In this document: positions 43,291 to 52,776 of the stretch, in pieces
How positions within the stretch are numbered: the stretch's first letter is position 1
How the letters are laid out: every line of letters begins with the position of its first letter
DNA from: Streptomyces sp. PTY087I2
Lineage (GTDB): Bacteria; Actinomycetota; Actinomycetes; Streptomycetales; Streptomycetaceae
DNA: 64,000 nt
Assembly: GCF_001687325.1 (NCBI RefSeq)
Contig: NZ_LZRD01000031.1
Span: forward strand, 1-64,000
Direction of reading: 5' to 3'
The notes under the pieces: generated by a model
What the model saw: the letters and a program-made list of their open reading frames with translations, nothing else
What the model was told of the DNA's origin: nothing
Databases searched by the model: none
Program-made: the position numbers and the translations under genes

Positions 43291-45945
43291 ATGGAGACCC
43301 CTACTGCTCGATGGCGGCGGCTGCTGCCCCGTACACCTGGCCGGTGGGCCGCGGTCGGCGCCGCGCTCGCCGTGCTCGTGGGCGGCGGCACCTGGTCCGC
43401 CGTCGCCGACGACGGTGCGCCCGCCGTGCGGCGCGAGGACCGGACCCTGCGCATGGACGGGGTGCCGATCGACACCTCGTACTTCCGTGCCGAGGGTTCC
43501 GGTAAGCGGCCCGCCGTGCTCATCGGGCACGGGTTCGGCGGCAGCAAGGACGACGTACGGGCCCAGGCCGAGAAGCTGGCCGCCGACGGATACGCCGTGC
43601 TGACCTGGTCGGCGCGCGGGTTCGGGAAGTCCGGCGGGGAGATCTCCCTCAACGACCCGGACCACGAGGTCAAGGACGTCTCCCGGCTCATCGACTGGCT
43701 CGCCGAGCGGCCCGAGGTGGAGCTGGACGGCAAGGGCGATCCCCGGGTCGGTCTCACCGGGGCCTCCTACGGCGGGGCCGTCTCCCTGCTCGCCGCCGGG
43801 CACGACGAGCGCGTCGACGCCATCGCGCCCGTCATCACCTACTGGAACCTCGCCGACGCCCTCTTCCCCGACGGGGTCTTCAAGAAGCTCTGGGCAGGGA
43901 TCTTCATCACCACCGGCGGCGGCTGCGAGAAGTTCGAGAAGCGGCTCTGCGCGATGTACGAGCGTGTCGCCGTCAGCGGCAAGCCCGACGCGGAGGCGAT
44001 CGACCTGCTCACCGAGCGGTCGCCGTCCGCCGTCGCCGACCGCATCAAGGTCCCCTCGCTCCTCCTCCAGGGGCAGTCCGACTCCCTCTTCCCGCTCGGC
44101 CAGGCCGACGCCATGCAGAAGGCCATCAGCTCCAACGGCGCACCCGTCTCCGTCGACTGGATCTCTGGTGGGCACGACGGCGGCGACAGCGAGACCGGAC
44201 GCGTCGAAGGGCGCGTCGGGGACTGGTTCGACCGGTACCTGAAAGAGGACACCGGCACCGCCACCGGACCCGCCTTCCGCGTCACCCGTACCGGAGGCGT
44301 CGACTCCACCGACGGCGCCGCCCTTCTGCGCGGGGCGAGCAGCGACACCTACCCGGGGCTGCGCAGCGGCGGCCGGGACATCGCGCTCGGCGGCGGTACG
44401 AAGACCTTCCGCAACCCGGCCGGATCCGCGCCGCCCGCCATCTCCGCCGTGCCCGGCGTCGGCGGCGGCCTCGCCCAGCTCTCCTCCCTCGGCGTCGGGC
44501 TCTCGCTGGACTTCCCCGGGCAGTCCGGCCGGTTCGAGTCAGCCCCGCTGGACACCTCCGTACGCGTCACGGGGACGCCCACCGTGCGCGTGAGCGTCAA
44601 GGCGAGCGGCGACCGGGACGCGGTGCTCTTCGGCAAGGTGTACGACGTGTCGCCGGACGGCAGGCAGCAGGTCCTGCCCCACCAGCTCGTCGCCCCCTAC
44701 CGGATCACCCCCGACCAGCAGGGCAAGCCCGTCGAACTGGTCCTGCCCGCCGTGGACCACGAGTTCGACGCCGGACACCGGCTGCGCCTCGTCTTCTCCG
44801 CGACGGACCTCGGTTACGCGTCCCCGGCCGAGCCCGCCACGTACAACGTGACCCTCGACGGACCGCTGACCGTCCCCACCGCACCCGACGTCACGACCGC
44901 CGCCGCGCCCCTCCCGTGGTGGACCTGGGGGCTCCCGGCCGCCGCCCTCGTCATCGCGGCCGGTCTGCTCCTCACCGCCCGGCGGCGGACCGCGACGCCC
45001 GCCCCGGACCCCGAACTCACCGACGTACCGCTCCAGATCACCGGGCTCTCCAAGAAGTACGCGAAGTCCGTCGACCGGTACGCCGTGCGCGAGCTGTCCT
45101 TCCGCGTCGAGAAGGGCCAGGTCCTCGGGCTCCTCGGACCCAACGGCGCGGGCAAGACGACCACACTGCGCATGCTCATGGGGCTCATCACCCCCGACGA
45201 GGGCGAGATCCGCGTCTTCGGGCAGGCCATCCGGCCGGGAGCCCCGGTGCTGTCCCGGGTGGGGGCGTTCGTCGAGGGGGCCGGTTTCCTGCCGCACCTC
45301 TCCGGGCGCGCCAACCTCGACCTGTACTGGCAGGCCACCGGCCGCCCCGCCGAGGACGCCCACATCGACGAGGCCCTGGAGATCGCCGGCCTCGGCGACG
45401 CGCTGGCCCGTGCCGTACGGACGTACTCCCAGGGCATGCGGCAGCGGCTCGCCATCGCCCAGGCCATGCTCGGCATGCCGGACCTGCTGATCCTCGACGA
45501 GCCGACCAACGGGCTCGACCCGCCGCAGATCCGCGAGATGCGGGACGTGATGATCCGTTACGCGGCCGGGGGCCGGACCGTCATCGTCTCCAGCCACCTC
45601 CTCTCGGAGGTCGAGCAGTCCTGCACCCACCTGGTCGTCATGGACCGGGGCCGGCTTGTCCAGGCCGGTCCGGTCGCCGAGATCACCGGGTCCGGCGACA
45701 TGATCCTGGTGACCACGGCCGACGAGGTGTCCGAGCCGCTGGCGGAGAAGGTCGCCGCCCTGCCCGGCATCGGCTCCGCCGTCCGCACCGACGACGGGCG
45801 CGGGCTCCTCGTCCGCCTCGACGGGGCCACCACCTCGCGGCTCGTCGCCGACCTGGTCCGGCTCGACGTCCCCGTCACCGGCGTCGGACCGCACCGCCGC
45901 CTGGAGGACGCCTTCCTCACCCTGATCTCCGGAGGAGCAGCATGA
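43291..45945 (+). CDS. fusion of S15-type alpha/beta hydrolase and ABC ATPase
   Basis: An 884-residue two-part protein. TM1 (about 17-40, AAVGAALAVLVGGGTWSAVA) places residues 41-540 outside the cell: an alpha/beta hydrolase with nucleophile Ser159 (GLTGASYGGAVSLL), Asp in LLLQGQSDSLFP and His in WISGGHDGG, followed by a jelly-roll like X-Pro dipeptidyl peptidases. TM2 (about 542-566) returns the chain inside to a full ABC ATPase with Walker A GPNGAGKTTT (about 616-625), signature YSQGMRQRLAIAQ and Walker B LLILDEPTNGLD. TAGGGT at 43279-43284, 6 nt before the ATG, implies leaderless expression. Overlaps the permease gene by ATGA. Confidence 0.92.
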   Translation: METPTARWRRLLPRTPGRWAAVGAALAVLVGGGTWSAVADDGAPAVRREDRTLRMDGVPIDTSYFRAEGSGKRPAVLIGHGFGGSKDDVRAQAEKLAADGYAVLTWSARGFGKSGGEISLNDPDHEVKDVSRLIDWLAERPEVELDGKGDPRVGLTGASYGGAVSLLAAGHDERVDAIAPVITYWNLADALFPDGVFKKLWAGIFITTGGGCEKFEKRLCAMYERVAVSGKPDAEAIDLLTERSPSAVADRIKVPSLLLQGQSDSLFPLGQADAMQKAISSNGAPVSVDWISGGHDGGDSETGRVEGRVGDWFDRYLKEDTGTATGPAFRVTRTGGVDSTDGAALLRGASSDTYPGLRSGGRDIALGGGTKTFRNPAGSAPPAISAVPGVGGGLAQLSSLGVGLSLDFPGQSGRFESAPLDTSVRVTGTPTVRVSVKASGDRDAVLFGKVYDVSPDGRQQVLPHQLVAPYRITPDQQGKPVELVLPAVDHEFDAGHRLRLVFSATDLGYASPAEPATYNVTLDGPLTVPTAPDVTTAAAPLPWWTWGLPAAALVIAAGLLLTARRRTATPAPDPELTDVPLQITGLSKKYAKSVDRYAVRELSFRVEKGQVLGLLGPNGAGKTTTLRMLMGLITPDEGEIRVFGQAIRPGAPVLSRVGAFVEGAGFLPHLSGRANLDLYWQATGRPAEDAHIDEALEIAGLGDALARAVRTYSQGMRQRLAIAQAMLGMPDLLILDEPTNGLDPPQIREMRDVMIRYAAGGRTVIVSSHLLSEVEQSCTHLVVMDRGRLVQAGPVAEITGSGDMILVTTADEVSEPLAEKVAALPGIGSAVRTDDGRGLLVRLDGATTSRLVADLVRLDVPVTGVGPHRRLEDAFLTLISGGAA

Positions 45946-46850
45946 GCGCCCCCGTCCAGCCGCCCGAGGGCTGGGTGGCGACCGAGCACCCGGAGGCCGC
46001 GGGCTACCGCGCCGGGCGGACGCTTCCCCTCCGCGTCGAGGCCATGCGGCAGTTGCGCCGCCGCCGCACCCTGCTCATGGGCGGGGTGCTCGCCGCCCTC
46101 CCCTTCATCCTGATCATCGCCTTCGCCATCGGCGGCACGCCGGACGGCGAGGACGGCGGCGGAGGGCGGGGCGGCAGCCGGATCAACCTGATGGACGTGG
46201 CGACCGAGTCCGCCGCCAACTTCGCGGCCACCTCGCTGTTCGTCTCGGCCGGTTTCCTGCTGGTGATCCCGGTGGCCCTGTTCTGCGGGGACACCGTCGC
46301 CTCCGAGGCGAGCTGGTCCTCGCTGCGCTATCTGCTCGCCGCGCCGGTGCCGCGCGTACGGCTGCTGTGGTCCAAGCTCGTCGTCGCGCTCGGCTTCAGC
46401 CTCGCCGCGATGGTCCTGCTGCCGGTCGTCGCGCTGGCGGCGGGCACGGCGGCCTACGGGTGGGGGCCGCTGAAACTGCCGACCGGGGGAGCCCTGTCCG
46501 CCGGGGACACCGTGCCGCGCCTCGCGATCGTCGTGGCGTTCATCTTCGTCTCCCAGCTGGTCACGGCGGGCCTGGCGTTCTGGCTCTCCACCAAGACGGA
46601 CGCGCCGCTCGGCGCGGTCGGCGGCGCGGTCTTCCTCACCATCGTCGGCAATGTGCTCGACGCGGTGACCGCGCTCGGCTCCTGGCGCGACTTCCTGCCC
46701 GCGCACTGGCAGTTCGCCTGGGCCGACGCGCTCCAGCCGCAGTTGGAGTGGGGCGGCATGATCAAGGGCGCGGCCGTATCAGTGACCTATGCCCTGATTC
46801 TGTTCGCGCTGGCCTTCCGCGGGTTCAGTCGTAAGGACATCGTGTCCTGA
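45942..46850 (+). CDS. ABC transporter permease (ABC-2 type)
   Basis: A 302-residue membrane protein with about six TM segments, partner of the fused ATPase. Segments: LLMGGVLAALPFILIIAFAI, LFVSAGFLLVIPVALFCGDT, SSLRYLLAAPVPRVRLLWSK (the coupling-loop motif of ABC-2 permeases), MVLLPVVALAAGTAAYGWG, and a C-terminal TM ending SRKDIVS. ATG overlaps the previous stop and follows GGAGGAG. Function with the hydrolase domain is unknown. Confidence 0.92.
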   Translation: MSAPVQPPEGWVATEHPEAAGYRAGRTLPLRVEAMRQLRRRRTLLMGGVLAALPFILIIAFAIGGTPDGEDGGGGRGGSRINLMDVATESAANFAATSLFVSAGFLLVIPVALFCGDTVASEASWSSLRYLLAAPVPRVRLLWSKLVVALGFSLAAMVLLPVVALAAGTAAYGWGPLKLPTGGALSAGDTVPRLAIVVAFIFVSQLVTAGLAFWLSTKTDAPLGAVGGAVFLTIVGNVLDAVTALGSWRDFLPAHWQFAWADALQPQLEWGGMIKGAAVSVTYALILFALAFRGFSRKDIVS

Positions 46851-46988
46851 ACCTGATGTTCCGTCGGTTTCCCGCCCGCTGTTGCCGCATCGAGATGGTT
46901 CCGCAACGCTTTCGTCGACTCCGGTCGGCGGCCCCGTACGTCACATTCACAGGTGTCGAGGACACCGTGACGACGTGGGGGGTTACGA

Positions 46989-48620
46989 ATGAGTCAGCTG
47001 GTTCGACGTGGTGGCACGGGGAAGCGGGCCGGGGCGATGGCGCTCCTGCTGGCGGGCGGGATGCTGCTCACCGCGTGCGGCGGCGGAAGCGACGGGGCCA
47101 CCGCCGACCGGAAATCCTCGGGGAGCCATGCCCCAGGGGTGTCCGGCGGCGGTCACCCCGCTCCCGACGCGCCGGCGCCCGGCCGGGGCAGTCGGGAGAG
47201 CGAGGCGGACCGGGTGCGGGAGGGCCGGGCCGAGCCCGACTACCGCTCCACCTTCGCCCTGGACGTGGACACCGCCAGCTACGGCTACGCGCGCCGCACC
47301 CTCGGCGACGGCAGGCTGCCCGCCGCCGAGGACGTACGCCCCGAGGAGTTCGTCAACAGCTTCCGCCAGGGGTACGAACGGCCCGAGGGCAACGGTTTCT
47401 CGGTCAACGTCGACGGGGCGCGCATCAACTCCGGGCAGGGCGCGGGCGGCGGAACCGGAGCCTCCGACTGGTCGCTGCTGCGGGTCGGCCTGGCCACGAA
47501 GGCCGCGCCGCCCACCGCCGAACGGCCGCCCGCAGCTCTCACGTTCGTCGTCGACATCTCGGGGTCCATGGCCGAGACCGGCAGGCTTGACCTGGTCAGG
47601 AAGTCCCTGAACATCCTCACCGACGAACTGCGCGACGACGACTCCCTCTCCCTGGTCACCTTCAGCAACGAGGCCGAGACCCGGCTGCCGATGACCCGTG
47701 TCAAGGGCAACCGGAACCGGATCAAGGGCGCGGTGGGGGAGATGCGGCCGGCCCAGTCCACCAACGTCGAGGCGGGTATCACCCTCGGCTACGAGGAGTC
47801 GGTCAAGGGCCACCGCGAAGGCGCCACCAACCGCGTGGTGCTCCTCTCCGACGCCCTCGCCAACACCGGAGACACCGAGGCCGAGGGCATCCTGAAGAAG
47901 ATCGACTCGGCTCGTCGCGAGTACGGCATCACGCTCTTCGGCGTCGGTGTCGGCAGCGACTACGGCGACGCGTTCATGGAGCAGCTCACCAACAAGGGCG
48001 ACGGCAACACCACGTACGTCGGTGACGAGACCCAGGCCCGCAAGGTCTTGGTCGACCAGCTGCCCGCCCACCTGGAGATCCGGGCCCGCGACGCCAAGGC
48101 CCAGGTGGCGTTCGACCGGAAGAACGTGCAGCAGTTCCGGCTGATCGGCTACGAGAACCGCAAGGTCGCCGACGAGGACTTCCGCAACGACAGCGTCGAC
48201 GGCGGCGAGGTCGGCCCCGGCCACACCGTGACCGCTCTGTACGCCGTACGGCTGCGCGAGGGCGCGTCCGGCACGGTGGCCAAGGCGACGGTGCGCTGGC
48301 TCGACCCCAAGACCCGCAAGGCCCGGGAGGAGAGCGGAACCGCCACGACCGGGGCGCTGAACGGAACCCTGTGGGGCGGCGAGAACGACCGGCTCCAGGT
48401 CGCGGCCGTGGCCGCCTACTTCGCCGACCGCCTGCGCGGAGGCGACCTGCCCGGCGCACCCGCCCTCGCCGAACTCGCCTCCCGGGCATCGGGGCTGGCG
48501 GAGTCCACCGAGGACAGCGCGGTGGAGAAGCTGGCCACGGCCATCGGCCAGGCGGACCGGCTGAAGCGCGGAACGGGCACGGGCGGCGCGCCGGAACCGA
48601 GCGAGGGGGAGATCGGGTGA
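46989..48620 (+). CDS. VWA-domain lipoprotein (YfbK-like, DUF3520)
   Basis: A 543-residue secreted lipoprotein: signal peptide with lipobox LLTAC (Cys at about 30), a Gly/Ser/Pro linker, the N-terminal DUF3520-associated segment (FALDVDTASYGYARRTL, RPEEFVNSFRQGYERP), then a von Willebrand A domain with MIDAS DISGSM (189-194), and a C-terminal DUF3520 part. A metal-dependent binding or scaffold role at the cell surface is expected; partners unknown. ATG 46989 follows GGGGGG. Confidence 0.92.
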   Translation: MSQLVRRGGTGKRAGAMALLLAGGMLLTACGGGSDGATADRKSSGSHAPGVSGGGHPAPDAPAPGRGSRESEADRVREGRAEPDYRSTFALDVDTASYGYARRTLGDGRLPAAEDVRPEEFVNSFRQGYERPEGNGFSVNVDGARINSGQGAGGGTGASDWSLLRVGLATKAAPPTAERPPAALTFVVDISGSMAETGRLDLVRKSLNILTDELRDDDSLSLVTFSNEAETRLPMTRVKGNRNRIKGAVGEMRPAQSTNVEAGITLGYEESVKGHREGATNRVVLLSDALANTGDTEAEGILKKIDSARREYGITLFGVGVGSDYGDAFMEQLTNKGDGNTTYVGDETQARKVLVDQLPAHLEIRARDAKAQVAFDRKNVQQFRLIGYENRKVADEDFRNDSVDGGEVGPGHTVTALYAVRLREGASGTVAKATVRWLDPKTRKAREESGTATTGALNGTLWGGENDRLQVAAVAAYFADRLRGGDLPGAPALAELASRASGLAESTEDSAVEKLATAIGQADRLKRGTGTGGAPEPSEGEIG

Positions 48621-48689
48621 GGGGGTAGCGGGGGAGAGGGCGGGGGGCTGGAGGCAGGGGCGCCTGGCGAGGGCTGGGCGGCCTCGCTG

Positions 48690-48960
48690 ATGGCCTCGGC
48701 TCGGCCCGGCCCGGTCCGCCTGGCTCGGCCCGGGTCCGTTCGGCTCGGTCGGGTTTGCTCCGGCTCGGCCCGGTCCGCTCCGGCTCGGCTCGCTCCCAGC
48801 CCGTCCCGGCTCGGCCCCGGCCCCGGCCCCGGCCCCGGCTCGGGCTCGGCCCGGGTCCGCCCCGGCTCGGCCGGGTCTGCTCCGGCTCGGCTCGGCTCGC
48901 TCCTGGTCCGTCCGGCTCGGCCCCGGCTCGGCCCGCCCCCGCCCCCCGGCCCACCCCAAC
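48690..48960. repeat. degenerate GC-rich simple-sequence region
   Basis: About 270 bp made of variants of GGCTCGGCCCGG, GGCTCGG and GGCCCC, with runs such as GGCCCCGGCCCCGGCCCC near 48813-48838. It fills most of the 388-bp gap (48621-49008) between the VWA gene and the DUF1772 gene. No reading frame on either strand looks genuine. Confidence 0.8.
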
Positions 48961-49008
48961 TCGTACGCCCATTCGGGAAAAGGCAGGTACAGGTGACGGC
49001 TACAGGTC

Positions 49009-49476
49009 ATGATGTCCGCCATGACCTCCCTGTTCCTGCTGCTCTCGGTGATCGTCAACGGCCTCTACGCGGGCTTCATGCTGACCTTCCTGATCGCGAT
49101 CATGCCCGGCCTGGCCGAGCTGACGGACGAACAGTTCACGGCGGCCATGCGCCGTTTCAACGAGAAGGTCCCCGGGCCGATCTTCCTCGTCCTGTTCGTC
49201 GGGGTCGTCGCGCTTCCCGCCGCCGCGTTCTTCACCGGCCTCGGCGAGCACAGCGAGACCGAGGGGCCGGCCGTTCTGGGAGCGCTGATCTGCGTGGTCA
49301 TCAGCCACCTGGTGACCATCGCCGGCAACATCCCGCTCAACAACGCCCTCGCCGCCTCCGAGGGCGGCGACGACAGCGCGGCGCGCGCGGCCTTCGAGTC
49401 CCGGTGGAACACCCTCCACCAGGTGCGTACGGCGTTCAACCTGGTGGCGTGCGCCCTGCTGGCGGTCGCGCTGTAG
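49009..49476 (+). CDS. DUF1772 (anthrone-oxygenase-like) membrane protein
   Basis: A 155-residue protein with four TM helices: FLLLSVIVNGLYAGFMLTFL, FLVLFVGVVALPAAAFFTGL, LGALICVVISHLVTIAGNIP and FNLVACALLAVAL. NIPLNNAL and FESRWNTLHQVRTAFN are the DUF1772 signature. Family members are annotated as anthrone oxygenase-like but the reaction here is unknown. Start ATG 49009 or internal ATG 49021; no strong RBS. Confidence 0.85.
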   Translation: MMSAMTSLFLLLSVIVNGLYAGFMLTFLIAIMPGLAELTDEQFTAAMRRFNEKVPGPIFLVLFVGVVALPAAAFFTGLGEHSETEGPAVLGALICVVISHLVTIAGNIPLNNALAASEGGDDSAARAAFESRWNTLHQVRTAFNLVACALLAVAL

Positions 49477-49479
49477 GAG

Positions 49480-50046
49480 TCACCCGCCCGCCTCGGCCCG
49501 CCCCGGATGGCGCGGCCCGAGCAGCACCACCAGGGCGGCCTTGCCCGGCACGGGGGCGTCGACCCGCCGCCAGCCGGTCCGCTCGTACAGGCGCAGAGCC
49601 GCCTCGGCCCGTACGGAGGTCAGCAGCCAGCAACGGCCGCCCGGGGCCGCCCCCGTCACCGCGTCCAGCAGCGCCGCGCCCAGCCCCGCGCCGTGCGCCT
49701 CCGGGGCCACCGCCAGCTCGTTCACCTCCAGCGCCCCGCACAACCACGCCCCCGTACGCTCCGCCCCCAGCGCTTCGGCGACCTGCCCGTAGCTCCGGTC
49801 CGCCGGAAAGACCTCCGGCGTGATCCAGGCCGTGGCGAAACCGGTTACCGTCCCTCCGGCCGTCGCCACCGTCGCCGTGAACCCGGGCCGGAGCGCGTCC
49901 CGGGCGAGCCGTTCCGCGTAGACGCCGGCCTCCGCCGGATCCTCGTTCCAGGGCGGGGCCGCGAAGGCGCTCGCGTACACGTCACGGATGCCATCGGCGT
50001 ACCGCATCACCTCGCCGGCCTGCACCGTTCGTAGCTCGGTCGTCAT
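49480..50046 (-). CDS. GNAT-family N-acetyltransferase
   Basis: A 188-residue acetyltransferase: VNELAVAPEAHGAGLGAALL is the acetyl-CoA binding motif, and RAEAALRLYERTGWRRVDAP the C-terminal signature. Begins TELRTVQAGEVMRYADGIRD. ATG 50046 or GTG 50049; GGGACGG precedes both. Converges with the DUF1772 gene with only 3 bp between stops. Substrate unknown. Confidence 0.86.
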   Translation of the reverse strand: MTTELRTVQAGEVMRYADGIRDVYASAFAAPPWNEDPAEAGVYAERLARDALRPGFTATVATAGGTVTGFATAWITPEVFPADRSYGQVAEALGAERTGAWLCGALEVNELAVAPEAHGAGLGAALLDAVTGAAPGGRCWLLTSVRAEAALRLYERTGWRRVDAPVPGKAALVVLLGPRHPGRAEAGG

Positions 50047-50309
50047 CACACCGTCCCTCGGCTCTCATCGCGGACCATCGGCAGTTCACCGGTGCCGCGG
50101 GCAAACCCTAGGGGGCGGCGGGCACGCCAACTGCCGTACCCGGCACAACCCTTCGCCCGCTGGGCCTGTCTGAACGGGTACGAGCGGCCACTCGATCCCC
50201 CCCCCGATTCCGTGTCAGCCAAGCACGCCGCGGCGACGGACGGACAGCGCTTTCCGGCTGTCGGCCCGTCACCACCGCCGCGGCGAACGTTCCAGCAGAA
50301 GGAGTCCCC

Positions 50310-51779
50310 GTGACATCCCGAGCACTCGGTACCGGTGTGGTCCTGGCCCTCACCCTCGCCACCGCAGTCGTCGCCCTGCCCGCCGCCGCCCACGCCGCAC
50401 CGGCCCCCGCCCCCGACCCCCACGGCCCCCGCGCCGACTTCAACGGCGACGGCTATCCGGACCTGGCGTTCGCCGCGCCCGGAGCGACCGTCAAGGGGTT
50501 CAAGGGCGCCGGGTACGTCGGCGTGGCCTACGGCTCCCGTAACGGAATCAAGGACTCCGCGAAGCGGGTGTTCACCCAGGCCTCGGCGGGCGTGCCCGGC
50601 ACCCCGGAGGCCGGTGACGCCTTCGGTGGCGCCGTCGCCTCCGCCGACCTCGACCGGGACGGCTACGCGGACCTGATCGTCGGATCCCCCGGCGAGAAGA
50701 TCGGCCCGGCCGCAGGAGCGGGCGACATCACCGTCCTGTGGGGCGGGCCCAACGGTCCGGCGGGCGGGGCGACCCTGCTGACCGGACAGGAGTACGAGGG
50801 CATGGGCCGGCAGCTCGCCGTCGGCGACTTCAACGGCGACGGCGCACCGGACATCGCCGGGGCGGGCTACGCCGACCTGTACGCGCTCACCGGACCGTTC
50901 ACCCGCGACGGCGCCGCCGCCGGGACCACGGAGGTCCCCAACCGCTACGACCACCGCTACCTCGACCTGGCGGCGGGCGACCTGAACGGGGACGGGCGCG
51001 ACGACCTCGCCGCCGTCTCCAACAGCGGTGACGAGTACGACGAGCGGCGCATCGAGATCGGCCTCGGCGGCCCGGACGGCCTCGGCGCCGAGCTCACCGT
51101 GGTCAGGGGTGAGGACGGCTACCGGCTGGAGGGCGGCGAGCACATCGCCGTCGGCCATGTGAACAACGACCGGTACGCCGACCTCGCCGTCGGGCGCGCC
51201 GTCGACGGGTACGACAGCGACCTGGACCTGCCGCTCTCCAAGGGCGGGATGCTCACCTACGTACCGGGCGGCGCGAGCGGACCGCAGGGCACCGAGGCCG
51301 TCGTCCTCAACCAGGACTCGCCCGGCGTTCCGGGCGCGGCCGAGCCCAGCGACGGCTTCGGCGCGTCCGTGGCGATCGGGGACACCGACGGCGACGGCTA
51401 CGGCGAGATCGCGGTGGGCGTCCCCGGCGAGGACCTGGGCACGGTCGCGGACGCGGGCGGCATGGTCGTCCTCCCCGGTACCGCCACCGGCCCCACGGGC
51501 AAGGGCAGTTACGGCTTCAACCAGGGCACCCCGGATGTCGTCGGGGCCGTGGAGAAGGACGACCGTTTCGGCGGCGCGGTGTCCCTGCGCGACCTGAACG
51601 GCGACGGCCGCACCGAACTGGCCGTGGGCGCCCCGGGCGAGAACGCGGGCGAGGGCTCCCTGTGGGTGTTCCCGGCCACCGCCTCCGGCCTGGCGGCCAA
51701 GGGCTCGTTCAGCTTCGGGCACGGGACGCTGGGCACGGTGGCGACGAAGGCGGGACTGGGCAGCAGCTTCAACCGCTGA
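50310..51779 (+). CDS. secreted FG-GAP (integrin-like) propeller protein
   Basis: A 489-residue exported protein. GTG 50310 has AAGGAG 5 nt upstream; a Sec signal peptide (GVVLALTLATAVVALPAAAHA) is followed by seven FG-GAP repeats, each with a calcium-loop motif: DFNGDGYPDLAFA, DLDRDGYADLIVG, DFNGDGAPDIAGA, DLNGDGRDDLAAV, HVNNDRYADLAVG, DTDGDGYGEIAVG, DLNGDGRTELAVG. Seven repeats fit a complete beta-propeller. The fifth is degenerate in the calcium loop. Adhesion or ligand binding at the cell surface is likely; no enzyme domain is present. Confidence 0.92.
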   Translation: MTSRALGTGVVLALTLATAVVALPAAAHAAPAPAPDPHGPRADFNGDGYPDLAFAAPGATVKGFKGAGYVGVAYGSRNGIKDSAKRVFTQASAGVPGTPEAGDAFGGAVASADLDRDGYADLIVGSPGEKIGPAAGAGDITVLWGGPNGPAGGATLLTGQEYEGMGRQLAVGDFNGDGAPDIAGAGYADLYALTGPFTRDGAAAGTTEVPNRYDHRYLDLAAGDLNGDGRDDLAAVSNSGDEYDERRIEIGLGGPDGLGAELTVVRGEDGYRLEGGEHIAVGHVNNDRYADLAVGRAVDGYDSDLDLPLSKGGMLTYVPGGASGPQGTEAVVLNQDSPGVPGAAEPSDGFGASVAIGDTDGDGYGEIAVGVPGEDLGTVADAGGMVVLPGTATGPTGKGSYGFNQGTPDVVGAVEKDDRFGGAVSLRDLNGDGRTELAVGAPGENAGEGSLWVFPATASGLAAKGSFSFGHGTLGTVATKAGLGSSFNR

Positions 51780-51820
51780 CGGCAGACGGCTCACCTCGTA
51801 CGGCTGCCCGGCACACGCTT

Positions 51821-51874
51821 TTCCGGAGCTTCCGGAGCTTCCGGAGCTTCCGGAGCTTCCGGAGCTTCCGGAGA
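51821..51874. repeat. 9-bp tandem repeat, six copies
   Basis: TTCCGGAGC repeats from 51821, five exact copies and one ending in A, between the convergent FG-GAP and amidase genes. Each unit contains the palindrome TCCGGA and the junctions AGCT, so the array can fold on itself and may act as a terminator. A repeat-number polymorphism is likely here. Confidence 0.9.
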
Positions 51875-51900
51875 GCGCGAGCCGGGCCGCCCTCCCGGTG

Positions 51901-52776
51901 TCACACGTTGGGCACCTTGAGCCGGTCCCAACTGCTCTTCCCGGGAATGCCGTCGGCGTCGGCGCCCGTGTAGCCCAGCTTGCGCTGCCACGCGGCGTAC
52001 GAATTCCGGTCGGCATCGGACCAGGCCGGTCCCGGACCCACCGTGTACCGCCCGCAGCCCTCGGCGACCAGCCGCTTGCCCATCGCCGTGATGACAGGGC
52101 TGTTCCGGCCGACCTTGAAGAACGCGGCCCCCGGGAACGGCTCGTACGTCGGCTTCGGCGGCGGCTTGGAGGGGCCGTCCGGGGCACCGCCCAGCCGCTT
52201 GCCGATCCGCGTACGCATCGAGTTCATCGTGAAGCCGCGCGGATCGACCTTGCCCGGCTGCCATTCCAGATGCCCGATCACGGAGCGCTGCGACCAGCCG
52301 TGCGCCCGGCAGACGGCGGCGGCGGCCCGCTCGATCGCCAGCAGCTGGGCGGCCGGCCAGGGATCCTTCCCGTCACCGAGGTTGACGCACTCGAAGCCGT
52401 AGAAATGCCGGTTGCCGTCGGTGTTGGCCTCGTTGTCCGGCGGCAGCGCCTTCTCCGCGATGACGGCGCGCAGGACGTCGTCGTCGCCGAGCCCGGCGTG
52501 GTTCGCCCGCCCGTTCCCCACGAGGTGGACGGTTCCGTCCTTGGCGATGACCCCGTGGCAGAGCGGTCCGGGCAGGGCGGAGTGGCCGTTGTAGCAGAGC
52601 TCGACGGAGGACGCGGTGCCCGAGGTGACGGTGTGATGGATCATCACCCCGTGCGTCGGGCCCCAGGGACCCTTGTGGTTCCGGTTGTTGGTACGCCAGC
52701 TCCGGTGCTCGACGACGTGGAGGCCTTCGTCGCGGAGGGCTTTGAGCAGCTTGTCGGCGGACAGCGGCGTCGCCAT
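51901..52776 (-). CDS. PGRP-type amidase with C-terminal wall-binding domain
   Basis: A 291-residue peptidoglycan amidase without an obvious signal peptide. Amidase_2 domain: THGVMIHHTVTSGTASSVEL (zinc His), LCHGVIAKDGTVHLVGNGRA, FYGFECVNLGDG, SVIGHLEWQPGKVDPRGF (zinc His and Asp). After a PPPKP linker, the C-terminal domain (about residues 215-290, FPGAAFFKVGRNSPVITAMG ... YAAWQRKLGYTGADADG) is the peptidoglycan-binding type shared with actinophage endolysins. Lack of a leader and this architecture suggest phage ancestry, though no phage genes are nearby. Confidence 0.9.
   Translation of the reverse strand: MATPLSADKLLKALRDEGLHVVEHRSWRTNNRNHKGPWGPTHGVMIHHTVTSGTASSVELCYNGHSALPGPLCHGVIAKDGTVHLVGNGRANHAGLGDDDVLRAVIAEKALPPDNEANTDGNRHFYGFECVNLGDGKDPWPAAQLLAIERAAAAVCRAHGWSQRSVIGHLEWQPGKVDPRGFTMNSMRTRIGKRLGGAPDGPSKPPPKPTYEPFPGAAFFKVGRNSPVITAMGKRLVAEGCGRYTVGPGPAWSDADRNSYAAWQRKLGYTGADADGIPGKSSWDRLKVPNV

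Noticed and set aside
48690..49012. Long open frames through the GC-rich repeat
   Set aside because: Simple-sequence translation (Leu/Gly/Ala/Arg/Pro runs), no RBS or homology pattern; a repeat, not a gene.
51821..51874. Six-copy 9-bp repeat as a CRISPR array
   Set aside because: Units are head-to-tail without spacers; a minisatellite.
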